Origin: Ochromonas danica | Taxonomy: Eukaryota > Sar > Chrysophyceae > Chromulinales > Chromulinaceae | Direction: 5' to 3' | DNA: 64,000 bases | Assembly (NCBI GenBank): GCA_015146655.1 | Contig: VKHL01000006.1 | Span: 310,001-374,000 of the forward strand | Notes under the pieces: model-generated | What the model was told of the DNA's origin: nothing | Seen by the model: only the letters and a program-made list of their open reading frames with translations | Database searches by the model: none | Shown: positions 1 through 9,814 of the stretch, in pieces | Numbering within the stretch: position 1 is the stretch's first letter | How the letters are laid out: every line of letters begins with the position of its first letter | Program-made: the position numbers and the translations under genes

Positions 1-200
1 CAAAAGATCTCCATCCATCCCTCCCAGGAGACAAAATTGAGATGTTTGGAAGTGAAGAAATGATCTAAGGAGATCTTGATATCAAAGAGGGCATGACAAA
101 GTCCTAATAAGGTACCAAGAGCTAAGTAATTAAAGCATTGTAGACTAATAATCTGATATAAGATTAATAAAGGATCAAATTGTTGACTTTTATTCTTCAT
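1..200 (-). CDS. SYS1: SYS1-like Golgi integral membrane protein, 5' part (3' end outside the window)
   Basis: The minus strand reads from an ATG at 200 off the left edge with no stop: 66 codons. The start MKNKSQQFDPLLILYQI and the following Leu-rich segment, then a Ser-Leu-Asp element near residue 45, match the N-terminus of SYS1 (human MAGQFRSYVWDPLLILSQI). SYS1 is a four-pass Golgi membrane protein that recruits the GTPase ARFRP1/Arl3 to the trans-Golgi. The WDPLLIL-like block followed by a first hydrophobic helix (about residues 11-38) is the basis of the call. The start is supported because the DPLLIL block falls nearly as close to the N-terminus as in known homologues. No intron is visible in the part present. 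I recognise the family from its N-terminal third only. Confidence 0.75.
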   Translation of the reverse strand, partial: MKNKSQQFDPLLILYQIISLQCFNYLALGTLLGLCHALFDIKISLDHFFTSKHLNFVSWEGWMEIF

Positions 201-637
201 GATTGTTTGTTCATTTGATGATTGTTGTCGTTGATGTGGGAAGGACTGCTGTGCTGGATAATAAGGTAATTACACAATCTCATTAAAATTATTACACAAT
301 TTACTGTTTTGGGAAAAGTGGAAATTAGTATTTCCGCATATTCGTATGTTCTCTCCTCGCTGCTGTGAAACGCCTCGGCACGTCAGCAGAGTCACCCCAC
401 CCCGCATGCACTCTCCTGTCTGTTCTGCTGGCCTTCTTCTTCCTCCTTGCTTCTCTCCATTCAAGACTTGACTTGGTGGTTTTTACAAATAACAAAAATA
501 AAATAGTGTACTCACCTTACCTTGGATGTCTTTGGACAGTCTGACCTATAGCTTTATATTGTTTGATTCTAACAATTCATCTCTATTTAATTCATTATTC
601 CTAGAAGAGTAATAATTCCTGATATCTAGTATCATTC
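201..637. promoter_or_regulatory. Intergenic, divergent promoter region
   Basis: This gap lies between the divergently transcribed SYS1-like and ankyrin-RING genes. A 64-codon minus-strand ORF (270-464) has no recognisable features and is probably chance. No RNA gene or repeat is seen. Confidence 0.4.
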
Positions 638-1417
638 ATGGGGGGTGTTCCAATCAAGTCTCTACGTCATGAAGAATGGCTTCATCAAGGTGGTGGTTAT
701 CCTCTCGCAACGAAAGTTGAATCAAATTCAAGTCAAATGCAGCAATTATTGAATAGAGATGCTTCCTTTGTTCCTTTCTCTCCCGACAGAGAGAATATTG
801 AAGTTGTCAAGCACCTCTTGGATGCGCAAGTTAATTTAGGCACAGTGACCCATTCTGACAACTTCTCTCCGCTATTTATAGCATGTCATTATGGTCTAGC
901 TGACCTTCTCGCCTCCTTGCTAACCAAAGAAGTGGATGTTTCTAGTCCGGATTCCTTTGGCTTCACTCCCTTGTATATTGCAGCGTATAAGGGACATGCT
1001 GAGGTAGTAAAACTGTTACTCTTAGCTGGCGCACCTGTAGACAAGGGCAAAGGTCAATTAACACCTCTTATAGTAGCTGCCCAAAATGGGCACGATGATG
1101 TGGTTGGCATGTTGTTAGCCTATGGTGCGGAAATTCTGACAGTTCTTGAGCCAGATTTGGTCACTGTATATGATATTGCTGCCACAGTCGCTTCTAAAGA
1201 GCTAATAGTTAAAGCTCACGAAGCTCGTGGAAATGACTTGTGTGCGGTTTGTTGGGAAAACCCTGTCAATGCAGCTTTTTCGTTCGTTCCATGTGGCCAC
1301 AATATTGTTTGCAGAGAATGCAATATGCGGTTAGTTGAAAAGAACATTCATAATTGTCCTATGTGTCGTAGTGTGATATGGTGTAGAGCTAGTGGTAATT
1401 CCAGGTGCTCATATTGA
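638..1417 (+). CDS. Ankyrin-repeat RING-finger protein, probable E3 ubiquitin ligase
   Basis: A 259-residue protein. Residues about 60-170 hold three to four ankyrin repeats (for example TPLYIAAYKGHAEVVKLLL and TPLIVAAQNGHDDVVGMLL). A C-terminal RING of the C3HC4/C3HC5 type follows: CAVC near residue 205, the central PCGHNIVCREC and final CPMC. In this architecture (as in LRSAM1/XIAP-type RINGs) the ankyrins pick the substrate and the RING recruits E2. The RING ends about 15 residues from the C-terminus, so that end is complete. The N-terminus is less sure: the first 45 residues are not ankyrin-like, and ttcctttctctcccgacag at 771-789 looks like a 3' splice site, so the true first exon may lie upstream and splice in at 790. 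The ATG at 638 follows an in-frame stop. Confidence 0.8.
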   Translation: MGGVPIKSLRHEEWLHQGGGYPLATKVESNSSQMQQLLNRDASFVPFSPDRENIEVVKHLLDAQVNLGTVTHSDNFSPLFIACHYGLADLLASLLTKEVDVSSPDSFGFTPLYIAAYKGHAEVVKLLLLAGAPVDKGKGQLTPLIVAAQNGHDDVVGMLLAYGAEILTVLEPDLVTVYDIAATVASKELIVKAHEARGNDLCAVCWENPVNAAFSFVPCGHNIVCRECNMRLVEKNIHNCPMCRSVIWCRASGNSRCSY

Positions 1418-2171
1418 TCTTCTTGTGTATATAATATGTAAATGACCACCCTTATATGGATGGGCTACATGTTTGGAGCGAAATGCTGACCATGGTTTAT
1501 CAGCATTTCCCTTCACTTTTTCCTGAATGACAGATTTCATTTTCAGCTCCATAATTCTCGATAGCTTAATGTAAATAAGTGTGCGTACCCGTTGAAAAAG
1601 TTGTGTGGGTAAAATCGTGTCTTAATTTCAATTGTAAAGAAATAATGGAACCAAACTTTTTGGTGCACGCATGTATTTGAAAAATGGGGATTCCAATAAG
1701 AAACGCTCACATCTGAAAATCATGCCCATATTATTTGAGTGAATATCAGCTTCTGATGAATCGCGCACACCAGCCCCAACCCCAACGAAGATCCTTTTCA
1801 TGTCATACTTGATCATCATCTACATTCATCTTCCACCACTGTCACTACTCGGTAACATTCCATTCCACCTGAAATTGATTATTGGTTGCGTGGGAGTGAA
1901 GTAGAAACGATGCAAAACCAGCGCAGAGACTGTCACTTCAACCCAGGCCTCCCTGCCCCCAACTCCTCGGAAACATGCAAAATAGTACTTAAAACCTGCA
2001 TCAATGCATCGAAAAAGTCTGAAATCAAGATTCGCTCAACCTCTTTTGTGCCTAGTCTGTCCAAGACAAATCGTGTTGAACCACTCCAACCATATCTTTG
2101 ACAGTGAGTCGTCATTATCCAACCCTCTATATTTCTCTTCTCACAATTGAAAGCCCGAAAGCAAAGTCAAA
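1418..2171. promoter_or_regulatory. Intergenic region upstream of the flavohaemoglobin gene
   Basis: Contains the 3' flank of the ankyrin-RING gene and the promoter of the flavohaemoglobin gene. Short ORFs on both strands (1628-1819, 1886-2101, 1933-2115) resemble no family. No structured RNA or repeat is seen. Confidence 0.35.
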
Positions 2172-3347
2172 ATGCCACTTAGTGAAAACACCAAGAAAAT
2201 CGTGAGAGCCACCATCCCCATCCTGGAGCAAGGTGGCGAAGTGCTCACCAAGCACTTCTACGGTATCATGCTCAACGAATACCCTGAAGTAGCTCCTTAT
2301 TTTAACAAGACCCACCAGCTCTCTGGTGCCCAACCTCGTGCCTTGGCCAACTCTGTTCTCATGTATGCCAAGAACATCGACCACCTCGAGAAGATGGGTG
2401 ATGTTGCTACCCAAATCATCCAGAAGCACGTTGCCTTGGCTGTGAAGGCTGAACACTACCCCATTGTGGGAACCTGCTTGTTGCGAGCCATGGGAGAAGT
2501 GCTTGGCAAGGATGTGGCCACACCAGAGGTTATCAACGCCTGGGCTGAGGCCTACCAGCAGCTGGCTGATATTCTGATCGGTGCGGAGGAGAACTGCTAC
2601 CAACAGATCGCCTCCAAGGCTGGTGGTTGGAGAGGCCTTAGACCTTTCGTCTTGGCCAAGAAGGAGAAGGAGAGTGCCGAAGTGACATCTTTCTATTTCT
2701 CTCCGTCGGACAATAAGGATATCATGACCTACCAACCTGGTCAATACATTGGTATTCAGACCTTCATCTGGGGTACTGAGTACAGACGCCACTACTCCTT
2801 GTCTGCCTTGCCTAGCAAGGACTTGTATCGTATCAGTGTGAAGCACGAGCCTCGTGGTGCTGTCTCTCACTATCTCCATGAGATTGCGAAGGTCGGCTCT
2901 TCCTTCAATCTCCTTCCTCCTGCTGGTTACATGGTTGCTACTGATAGCCAGAAGCCTCTCATTTTAGTAGCTGGTGGTATTGGTATTACCCCTCTCTTGC
3001 CTATCATGGAGCATGCCTTGACTACTTCTGATCGTCCTGTCACCTTCGTCCACTGCTGCCGTAATCCCAATGTGCAAGCCTTCGCTGGTAAAGTGGCGGA
3101 GTTGAAAGAGAAGTATCCTGGCCGTCTCCAGACGTTCAACTGGTACAGTGAAGGTGGTCACAACCATATCACTCTGGATCACCTTCGTGGTTGGGGTTTG
3201 AACAAGCAAGCTGCTGATAGTCAGGCATTCTTTGTAGGTCCTCCCTCTTTCATGCATGCCACCAAGCAAAATCTGCTTGCCTTGGGAGTGCCTGCGAATG
3301 AACTCTTCTTCGAGTTCTTCGGACCTGCTGGAGATATTGACAAATAA
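2172..3347 (+). CDS. hmp: Flavohaemoglobin / nitric oxide dioxygenase
   Basis: A 391-residue, intronless, complete flavohaemoprotein. It oxidises NO to nitrate using O2 and NAD(P)H and protects against nitrosative stress. Globin domain, residues 1-140: distal Tyr30 (HFYGIML), proximal His86 (QKHVAL), and the KAGGWRGLRPF linker typical of bacterial Hmp and yeast YHB1. FAD domain, about 155-260: PGQYIGI and the flavin-binding RHYSLS. NAD domain, about 265-391: AGGIGITPLLP, the VGPPSFM element and the terminal FFEFFGP. All key residues are present and the length equals E. coli Hmp (396). Codon choice is strongly biased to C-ending and Lys AAG codons compared with neighbours, suggesting high expression. 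Eukaryotic Hmp genes are patchily distributed and usually attributed to old transfer from bacteria; nothing here dates that. Confidence 0.97.
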   Translation: MPLSENTKKIVRATIPILEQGGEVLTKHFYGIMLNEYPEVAPYFNKTHQLSGAQPRALANSVLMYAKNIDHLEKMGDVATQIIQKHVALAVKAEHYPIVGTCLLRAMGEVLGKDVATPEVINAWAEAYQQLADILIGAEENCYQQIASKAGGWRGLRPFVLAKKEKESAEVTSFYFSPSDNKDIMTYQPGQYIGIQTFIWGTEYRRHYSLSALPSKDLYRISVKHEPRGAVSHYLHEIAKVGSSFNLLPPAGYMVATDSQKPLILVAGGIGITPLLPIMEHALTTSDRPVTFVHCCRNPNVQAFAGKVAELKEKYPGRLQTFNWYSEGGHNHITLDHLRGWGLNKQAADSQAFFVGPPSFMHATKQNLLALGVPANELFFEFFGPAGDIDK

Positions 3348-3804
3348 AGACTCTCCTCTAGATATCTCTGCTGGCCTTCAGAACTTATTTTCCTTTTTGG
3401 ATCTCGAATTCTTCTGTTCAATTGTTTGCTTGATGGTGATTGATAACCAAGGCAGTTATTAAAGTGTTTACTTTGGAAGGTCTTGGTTAAACTAGACTGT
3501 AATTTCATTCAAAATACAATTAGATGCTTACCTTTTTATTCTCTCCAATCCTTACTATTAGAGATAGTCATCAAGCATTTAGAAGGTGGTAAGTCACTTG
3601 AGCCCCACTCAGCACTCTCACCATCGCCAATGTAGTGAAAGTATTGAGGATAGCATACCATCAGTTTAGGGTCTTCGTCCAACAGTCCCTCCAACTCAAT
3701 GCTAACAAACGCGTTTTTGCAACTTCAAATTCAAATTTCTTTAAGTTAACGCCACCCAATGCATCACATCACATTGCATTGTATTTGCCCCTTCCAACAT
3801 AGCT
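3348..3804. promoter_or_regulatory. Intergenic: 3' flank of flavohaemoglobin and promoter of thioredoxin-like gene
   Basis: The only ORFs are short shadows of the upstream gene's end. Nothing else is recognised. Confidence 0.35.
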
Positions 3805-4649
<845 letters not shown>

Positions 4650-5797
4650 TAGCTAAGACCGAGCTTACTAAAATACTAGTACCAATCACAAGCTTAAAGA
4701 GGATTGCTTGGCCAATTGCATGTTTGAGGAGATGTGATTATTAGCTCATACAACCTCAAATCTATGATCTATATAATTAGTGATAGATCTGTGAGGATTG
4801 AATCGTACTGTAATATAATTGCCTCCAGATACTTTAGGATTAGGGTTAGGGTTAGGGTTAGTATAGTAGCTATGATAATTGTGAATAGCTTGTAGTGGCG
4901 TATTCTAGTCACACATCATATTATAGTCTACAGTCCATAAAGAAGAATTAGAATTATATTATATTTCCTTTGCAATCATAAAGACCAAGGAGCACAACAA
5001 AATCAGGCCTAGATGAGATCAGCAGTGGTTAGCTGGTAGTAGAAGGAGGGTTTCAAGAGCCCAAATGTGGTTGAGTCGTCCAGCAGCAACAGCCAGAAAA
5101 GGGAACTCTTAAGCTCGGGAAGCACCCAGATCATTGCTTCCCTTCAATTAAATGGTAAATGTAAACCATCGCTGTTCTGGGAGCTGCCCGCCGGGTATAG
5201 TAGTTAGTTACTACCCGTCATTCAGCGGAAATTGGAGAAAAAGGAATTCCCATCAATTTCCAGGTCCACTGGTGGTGGGTCAATACTGTACACACTGTAC
5301 CTCCTGATTGCTTGTGCATGAGCTGGTAGTTATCAAAAGTCCCACTCCATAGAACAAGTTTACTCAACTTCGCTCAACATCTCAAACGATTTTGCCAAAT
5401 ATTACATCAAACCCCATTGTGAAGAAGTGAACCCAGAAGCAGCCTCGAGCCACAAAATTGTCGACAGGCTGACACCAGAAGGTGGATAGTGAGTGATAAC
5501 AGAAAGAAACTGAGAACACTGAGAACACTGGCAATAGTCCTGGAGAGAGTTCTCTTTTCTTTTTAACGCCACCTTGTTCTACACTTTTGAGTCGGAATGC
5601 CTTCGATTTCCATAGCCCGAGAAAACCCCAACCCGAATCCCAAAATATAGCTTCCACATAGTTTGACCTTTTTCGTCTCTTCCTCAAAGCAATTTCCTGC
5701 TGGATTTCACTTGGTTTTTGCGAAAACGCCCCACTCTTCCCGCGCAGATTATAATATGTTGGACGTGTCTGAACGAGAAGTAGCAAGGCAAGAAATA
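4650..5797. other. Intergenic, contains a short internal telomere-type repeat
   Basis: More than 1.1 kb without a supported gene. A minus-strand ORF (5382-5786) has no recognisable domain and overlaps the next gene's 5' end. The region includes the TTAGGG repeats annotated separately and a short imperfect hairpin near 5196-5217 (gggta...taccc). No RNA gene was recognised. Confidence 0.4.
4834..4861 (+). repeat. Interstitial telomere-like (TTAGGG)3
   Basis: Three exact TTAGGG units at 4840-4857, preceded by TTAGGA and followed by TTAG. Too short to be a chromosome end, and genes lie on both sides. Confidence 0.85.
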
Positions 5798-6428
5798 ATG
5801 AAGCTTCTTCCCAATATTCTTCTGTTGGTTATAGTATTGTATTGTCTTTTGATTGATGCCAAAAGGCTAAAATCGCCACGAACTGGCAGGAAGTTGCAGC
5901 AAACTGTTGCTGATGATGAAGAAAGTTGCCTCATCCCTTTAATAGAGGAACCTGCCCCAGTCGAAATACCTGTTCAAACGACAGAGAATATTGCTGTTGA
6001 TAAGGAGGAGGAGGAGGAAGAAGAAGGAGAAAAACCTCTTAGAACCAAAGATAGAAGTCAGTCCAGACAAGAAGCCAAGAAGTTAGCAAGTAGAACCAAG
6101 AAGAGAAAGAGAAATAGCAAAAAACATCATAAGAGGGCTAGAAAAGTGTCATGGCATCAAGTCCTAAGAACCTTTTTTGTCTCTCTCTTTGATCCAACAT
6201 GTGGAGGACGGATTGACTTGGACGAGACAGATAGCAGCGGGAGTGGCAGTAGCACTGGCATCCCTTCAAGGTACGTATCCTATGGAAGTTATACTTTTTG
6301 TTTCAATTATCTTTACTGGATATATCACAATCTTTAATGGACACTACTCTGCTAGGCATGAAGTAACGCCAGGCATCGTCCCCATGGCAACCTATGGACC
6401 AGTCTGTGGACCCAATGGATGCTTCTAA
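5798..6428 (+). CDS. Unknown protein with N-terminal signal/anchor and charged linker
   Basis: Exons 5798-6270 and 6356-6428 (85-nt intron, gtacgt...gctag) give 181 residues starting MKLLPNILLLVIVLYCLLID. The hydrophobic stretch at residues 3-18 is a signal peptide or type II membrane anchor. A Glu run (about 67-75), a Lys/Arg-rich segment (KKRKRNSKKHHKRARK, about 104-119) and a Ser/Gly linker follow. The spliced C-terminus reads VTPGIVPMATYGPVCGPNGCF. No family is recognised. An in-frame ATG 42 nt upstream (5756) would add MLDVSEREVARQEI and bury the hydrophobic segment slightly; the later ATG gives the better signal sequence. The stop lies 118 nt before the end of the convergent kinase gene. 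Confidence 0.6.
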
Positions 6429-6546
6429 CAGACACACCTTGTATTCTCTTCGTCATAACCATTATAAACCTCATTCAGGGAAACTAAGACCAAACACCAA
6501 ACACGTTGACTAAACAAGCAACATCGTCAGAAACAATGAAATCCCC

Positions 6547-8895
6547 TTAAAACCCATCAAAAAACTCTTGCGTTCCCGAATATTCTGGAATAGCTTCCTC
6601 TTCTTCATATTCGTTGAAGTTTGATGTGTCCAAACCACCTGCGATGGGAGGGCTATAAGGGGAAGGCTGTTGCTGCATGCTGATCGCGTTCCAATCCACC
6701 GTGGAGAAGAAAGGATCGCGGATAATATCATCGATGCCTCCACTTAACGTGCCCAAGCGGAAGGCGGGATTTACCGTCAACAGCTTCTTGATTAGCGCCA
6801 CATGTTGAGGATCCATACCACGAGGGAAACTCAATACTTTCTCTGCCGCCACGATATTCTGGAAGATCTTCGTCGTGAAGTCAGCTTGGAAAGGAGTGCG
6901 AGCGAGATAGAGCTCATAGATCAAACAGCCCAGAGCCCAGTAGTCTACGCCCTTGTCATAACCTTTCGACATCACGATCTCAGGAGCGAGATACTCGGGC
7001 GTACCACAAAGCGTATACGTCTTGTCGTGCTTCTGACCGTTCGAGACATAAGGGAATTTCTTCGCGAACCCAAAGTCAATCATCTTCACATAACCTCGGT
7101 TGTCAATCAACAGATTCTCAGGCTTCAGATCTCGATACGCGATGCCTCGATTGTGGATATGCTTGAAAGCCAGAATGACGTTGGCAGAGTAGAACTTCAC
7201 TGCCGACATCTCGAAACCTCCTGCCGCACAACGAGCCACCGTGTTCGTCTTCTCATAGATGTACGACCACAACTCTCCTCCTTGAATGAACTCCATTAAC
7301 ATCAAGATCTGATGAGGATGGTTGTAGGTCTGCAACAAGCGAAGAATGAAGGGACTGGCAGAGCACTCAAATAACAGGTTCTTCTCAGCCATGATGTTGC
7401 GCTGCTGGTGAGCATTCACCACCTCCAGCTTGTTCATGCACTTCAATGCACACACCTGTCCACTGGGCTTATGCTGCACCATCTTCACACGGCCAAATGT
7501 ACCCGTGCCCACTGTGCGCATAATCTGAAGGTCCTCGAAGCGGAAGTTCGTGCGAGGATTCAGATCTGCCGCTTCTTCCTTCTGACCATTCGCACTGCTA
7601 TCGGCTGCAGCAGAGGCAGTCTCACGATTGGTGATCACATTCACGATATCATCCTTCACATCCGCCAACAACGTCTGAAAAGAAGATCGATCCAACACCA
7701 AACATTCCACTGGACCGCAAGCGATCACATTCGCCTTGCGAGCCTCATTCGTAATCAGGGCACGCTCACCGAAGAACTCTTGAGCCGTCAGACGAATCAA
7801 CTCCTCTTCCTTGCCTGGACTCACCACTCGAGTGCATCGCACTTCACCTTCGTTGATGATGTAGAAACGAGAACCTTCCTCACCTTGACGAATGATGTAA
7901 GCTCCATCTGCAAACGACTGCACACGCATCACATTCGACAGCTTCACCAACTTCGCCTCTGGCAGCTTCGCCAATAAAGGAACACTTTGCAAGATGCGAA
8001 CACGCATGCGCCTCGCCAACAAGTCCTGCACTGAACCCAGCAACAATGCAAACTTCTGCCGCTCCAGAGTCAAGCACTTCACTTTGCCCACTGCTATGCA
8101 GTTCGCGTGGCGAGTGTCATTCAACATCAGAGCCATCTCTCCGAAGTAGTCTCCGGCCTTCAAAGTACTAATAACCCAACAACAGACGAATGTCAGAATA
8201 CATGAATGCACTCAATCATAAAGTAGACAAAACACTCACATCAAATCCACCTCTCGACCCGTCGACTTGATCTGAGTGCACTTCACTGAGCCATCCTCAA
8301 TGATGAAGAAAGAGTCCGCCACATCTCCTTGACGAACTATGTAATCTCCATCTTCGAAACTCACAGACTCCAAAGCTCCCGCCAGCTTGCTGATTTGCTC
8401 ATTGCTCAGAGGATCCAAGAAGGCACATTTCTTCAAAAACTCACAACGAACCACCATCTTCGAGGATGACGTCGTTGCCAAAATGTAACGGAAAGTCCTC
8501 AAATCCAACGTCCACAACTTACAAGCAGATGTCGCTATAATCGAGGCCGCACGAGGACTGTTGTAGATCAACGCCAACTCTCCGAAACACCCTCCAGGAC
8601 CATACTTCATCACCTCCTTGCCATCCACGAACGCAGTTGCACTCCCTGTCTCCAAACAGAAGAACAAGTCGCCCAGCTCGCCCTGGCGAATTACCACTTC
8701 ATCTAATGCAGCAAATGTGGGGCGCATGCAATCAATGATGCGGTTCAGGTCTTCATCACCGAGCGCTTCGAAGAGATAGTGCATGCCAATGGCTTGACGA
8801 AGAAAGGTTTTCGCAGCCTCTGGCTTAGCAAAGACTGGCAGCTGTCTCTTTTCATCAGGCGAAAAGGCATCTGAGCTATTGAAGATCTGTACACG
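6547..8895 (-). repeat. Left arm of 2.35 kb inverted repeat (PKG copy A)
   Basis: 2,349 nt matching 10163-12511 in inverse orientation, including the 72-nt intron. It runs from the CGTGTACAGATCTTC block in exon 3 to the last coding codon. Similarity at nucleotide level stops at both ends: ACGG/GACG context differs upstream and the stop-codon flanks differ downstream. Confidence 0.95.
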
Positions 8896-9215
8896 ACGGC
8901 TATGTGCTCCAGCTGTTGATGCTGCATTGTTGCTGCTTGTAGTTGTTGCACTGGCGGCTGTTAATGAGGTTTATTAGACACTAAATATCAATAATGTCGA
9001 ATGGTTTATTTCGCAGAATCTTACGTGTTGAACGAGTTGTTTGAGAAGGTGTCATTGCTGTGGGGTCGATTGGTCGAGACTTGACCGTGTTGATCAAGGG
9101 AGCGCCATCTTGTTTTTTCTATTTAACCATCTATTTGTTAAGTAATGAACAAATCCAAATGAAGAAAAGATATTATTACCATTCCCGAAATATAGCGTTG
9201 ATAGAATTTCGACAT
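6547..9215 (-). CDS. PKG: cGMP-dependent protein kinase, copy A
   Basis: Four exons on the minus strand: 9180-9215, 9025-9118, 8240-8957 and 6547-8167 (introns 61, 67 and 72 nt), giving 822 residues. Three cyclic-nucleotide-binding domains follow a Ser/Thr/Ala-rich N-terminus: site 1 contains FGELALIYNSPRAA, site 2 FGEMALMLNDTRHA, site 3 FGERALITNEARKA, each keeping the phosphate-binding Arg. The C-terminal AGC kinase has GTGTFGRVK, YRDLKPENLL, DFGFAK and CGTPEYLAPE, so it should be active. Size and order resemble alveolate/algal PKGs rather than the two-site animal enzyme. The first exons encode MSKFYQRYISGM then KKQDGAPL..., unlike copy B. From position 8895 down to the stop it is essentially identical to copy B; one residue differs (Ala808, Asp813 in B). 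Binding of cGMP rather than cAMP is inferred from architecture. Confidence 0.93.
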
Positions 9216-9814
9216 TTTTTAGTTTTTATTGTGTTGGATTTCTGCAAGTGAGGATTGTATTGGTGTGTTCTACTTCTTCTTCTTCTAAAATAAATACCTC
9301 TGGCGTAAAAAACTCTCTATCCCTACAAATGAGTAACTATTTCAAGAAGCTTCGTTGAAGTCTCACTTTCTTATTAGCTTATCAACAACCACTCAACGAT
9401 AGCTTCTTGATATCTTTCTTGTGGAATGAACAACAACAATCTGCAGAGCTTGACCAAAGCAGAGCAATCCGCCGCTTCCACCGCATCCAAACAACATTTA
9501 CCCCACGCCATCTAATAACTGTAACGTTTCGTTTCTTCCGACACGAAATTTCTAAAAATTCCTCCCAAAGTTCTCTAAACTCTGAAAATAGTCTTTCTCT
9601 AAGAGAACAATGTGACTTTTCTTATCAGGAGGTCCCGTATCCGGGATGGACTCTGATCGGATGAAAAGTTTGACGCGCTGCTTGGTCAACAACTGCTGGA
9701 CTGACATAGTCTAATTCAAACCATTTCGCAATAAGATCACTTAGGATAGACTTTGACAAATTGATCCTTTTTGTAATTCATCTTTGAAATAGTGATAAGT
9801 TAAATTGTAAGAAA
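9216..9814. promoter_or_regulatory. Bidirectional promoter between the two PKG genes
   Basis: 599 nt separate the two divergent start codons. This spacer is not part of the inverted repeat. An 85-codon plus-strand ORF (9407-9664) shows no family. The two 5' leaders differ, so the copies could be differently expressed. Confidence 0.6.

Noticed and set aside
5382-5786. 134-codon minus-strand ORF
   Set aside because: No recognisable domain, composition unlike neighbouring genes, overlaps the 5' end of a better-supported gene.
6802-7977. Antisense ORFs of 165 and 189 codons in the PKG copies
   Set aside because: They are mirrored exactly in both copies because the DNA is duplicated; the sense frame encodes a clear kinase.
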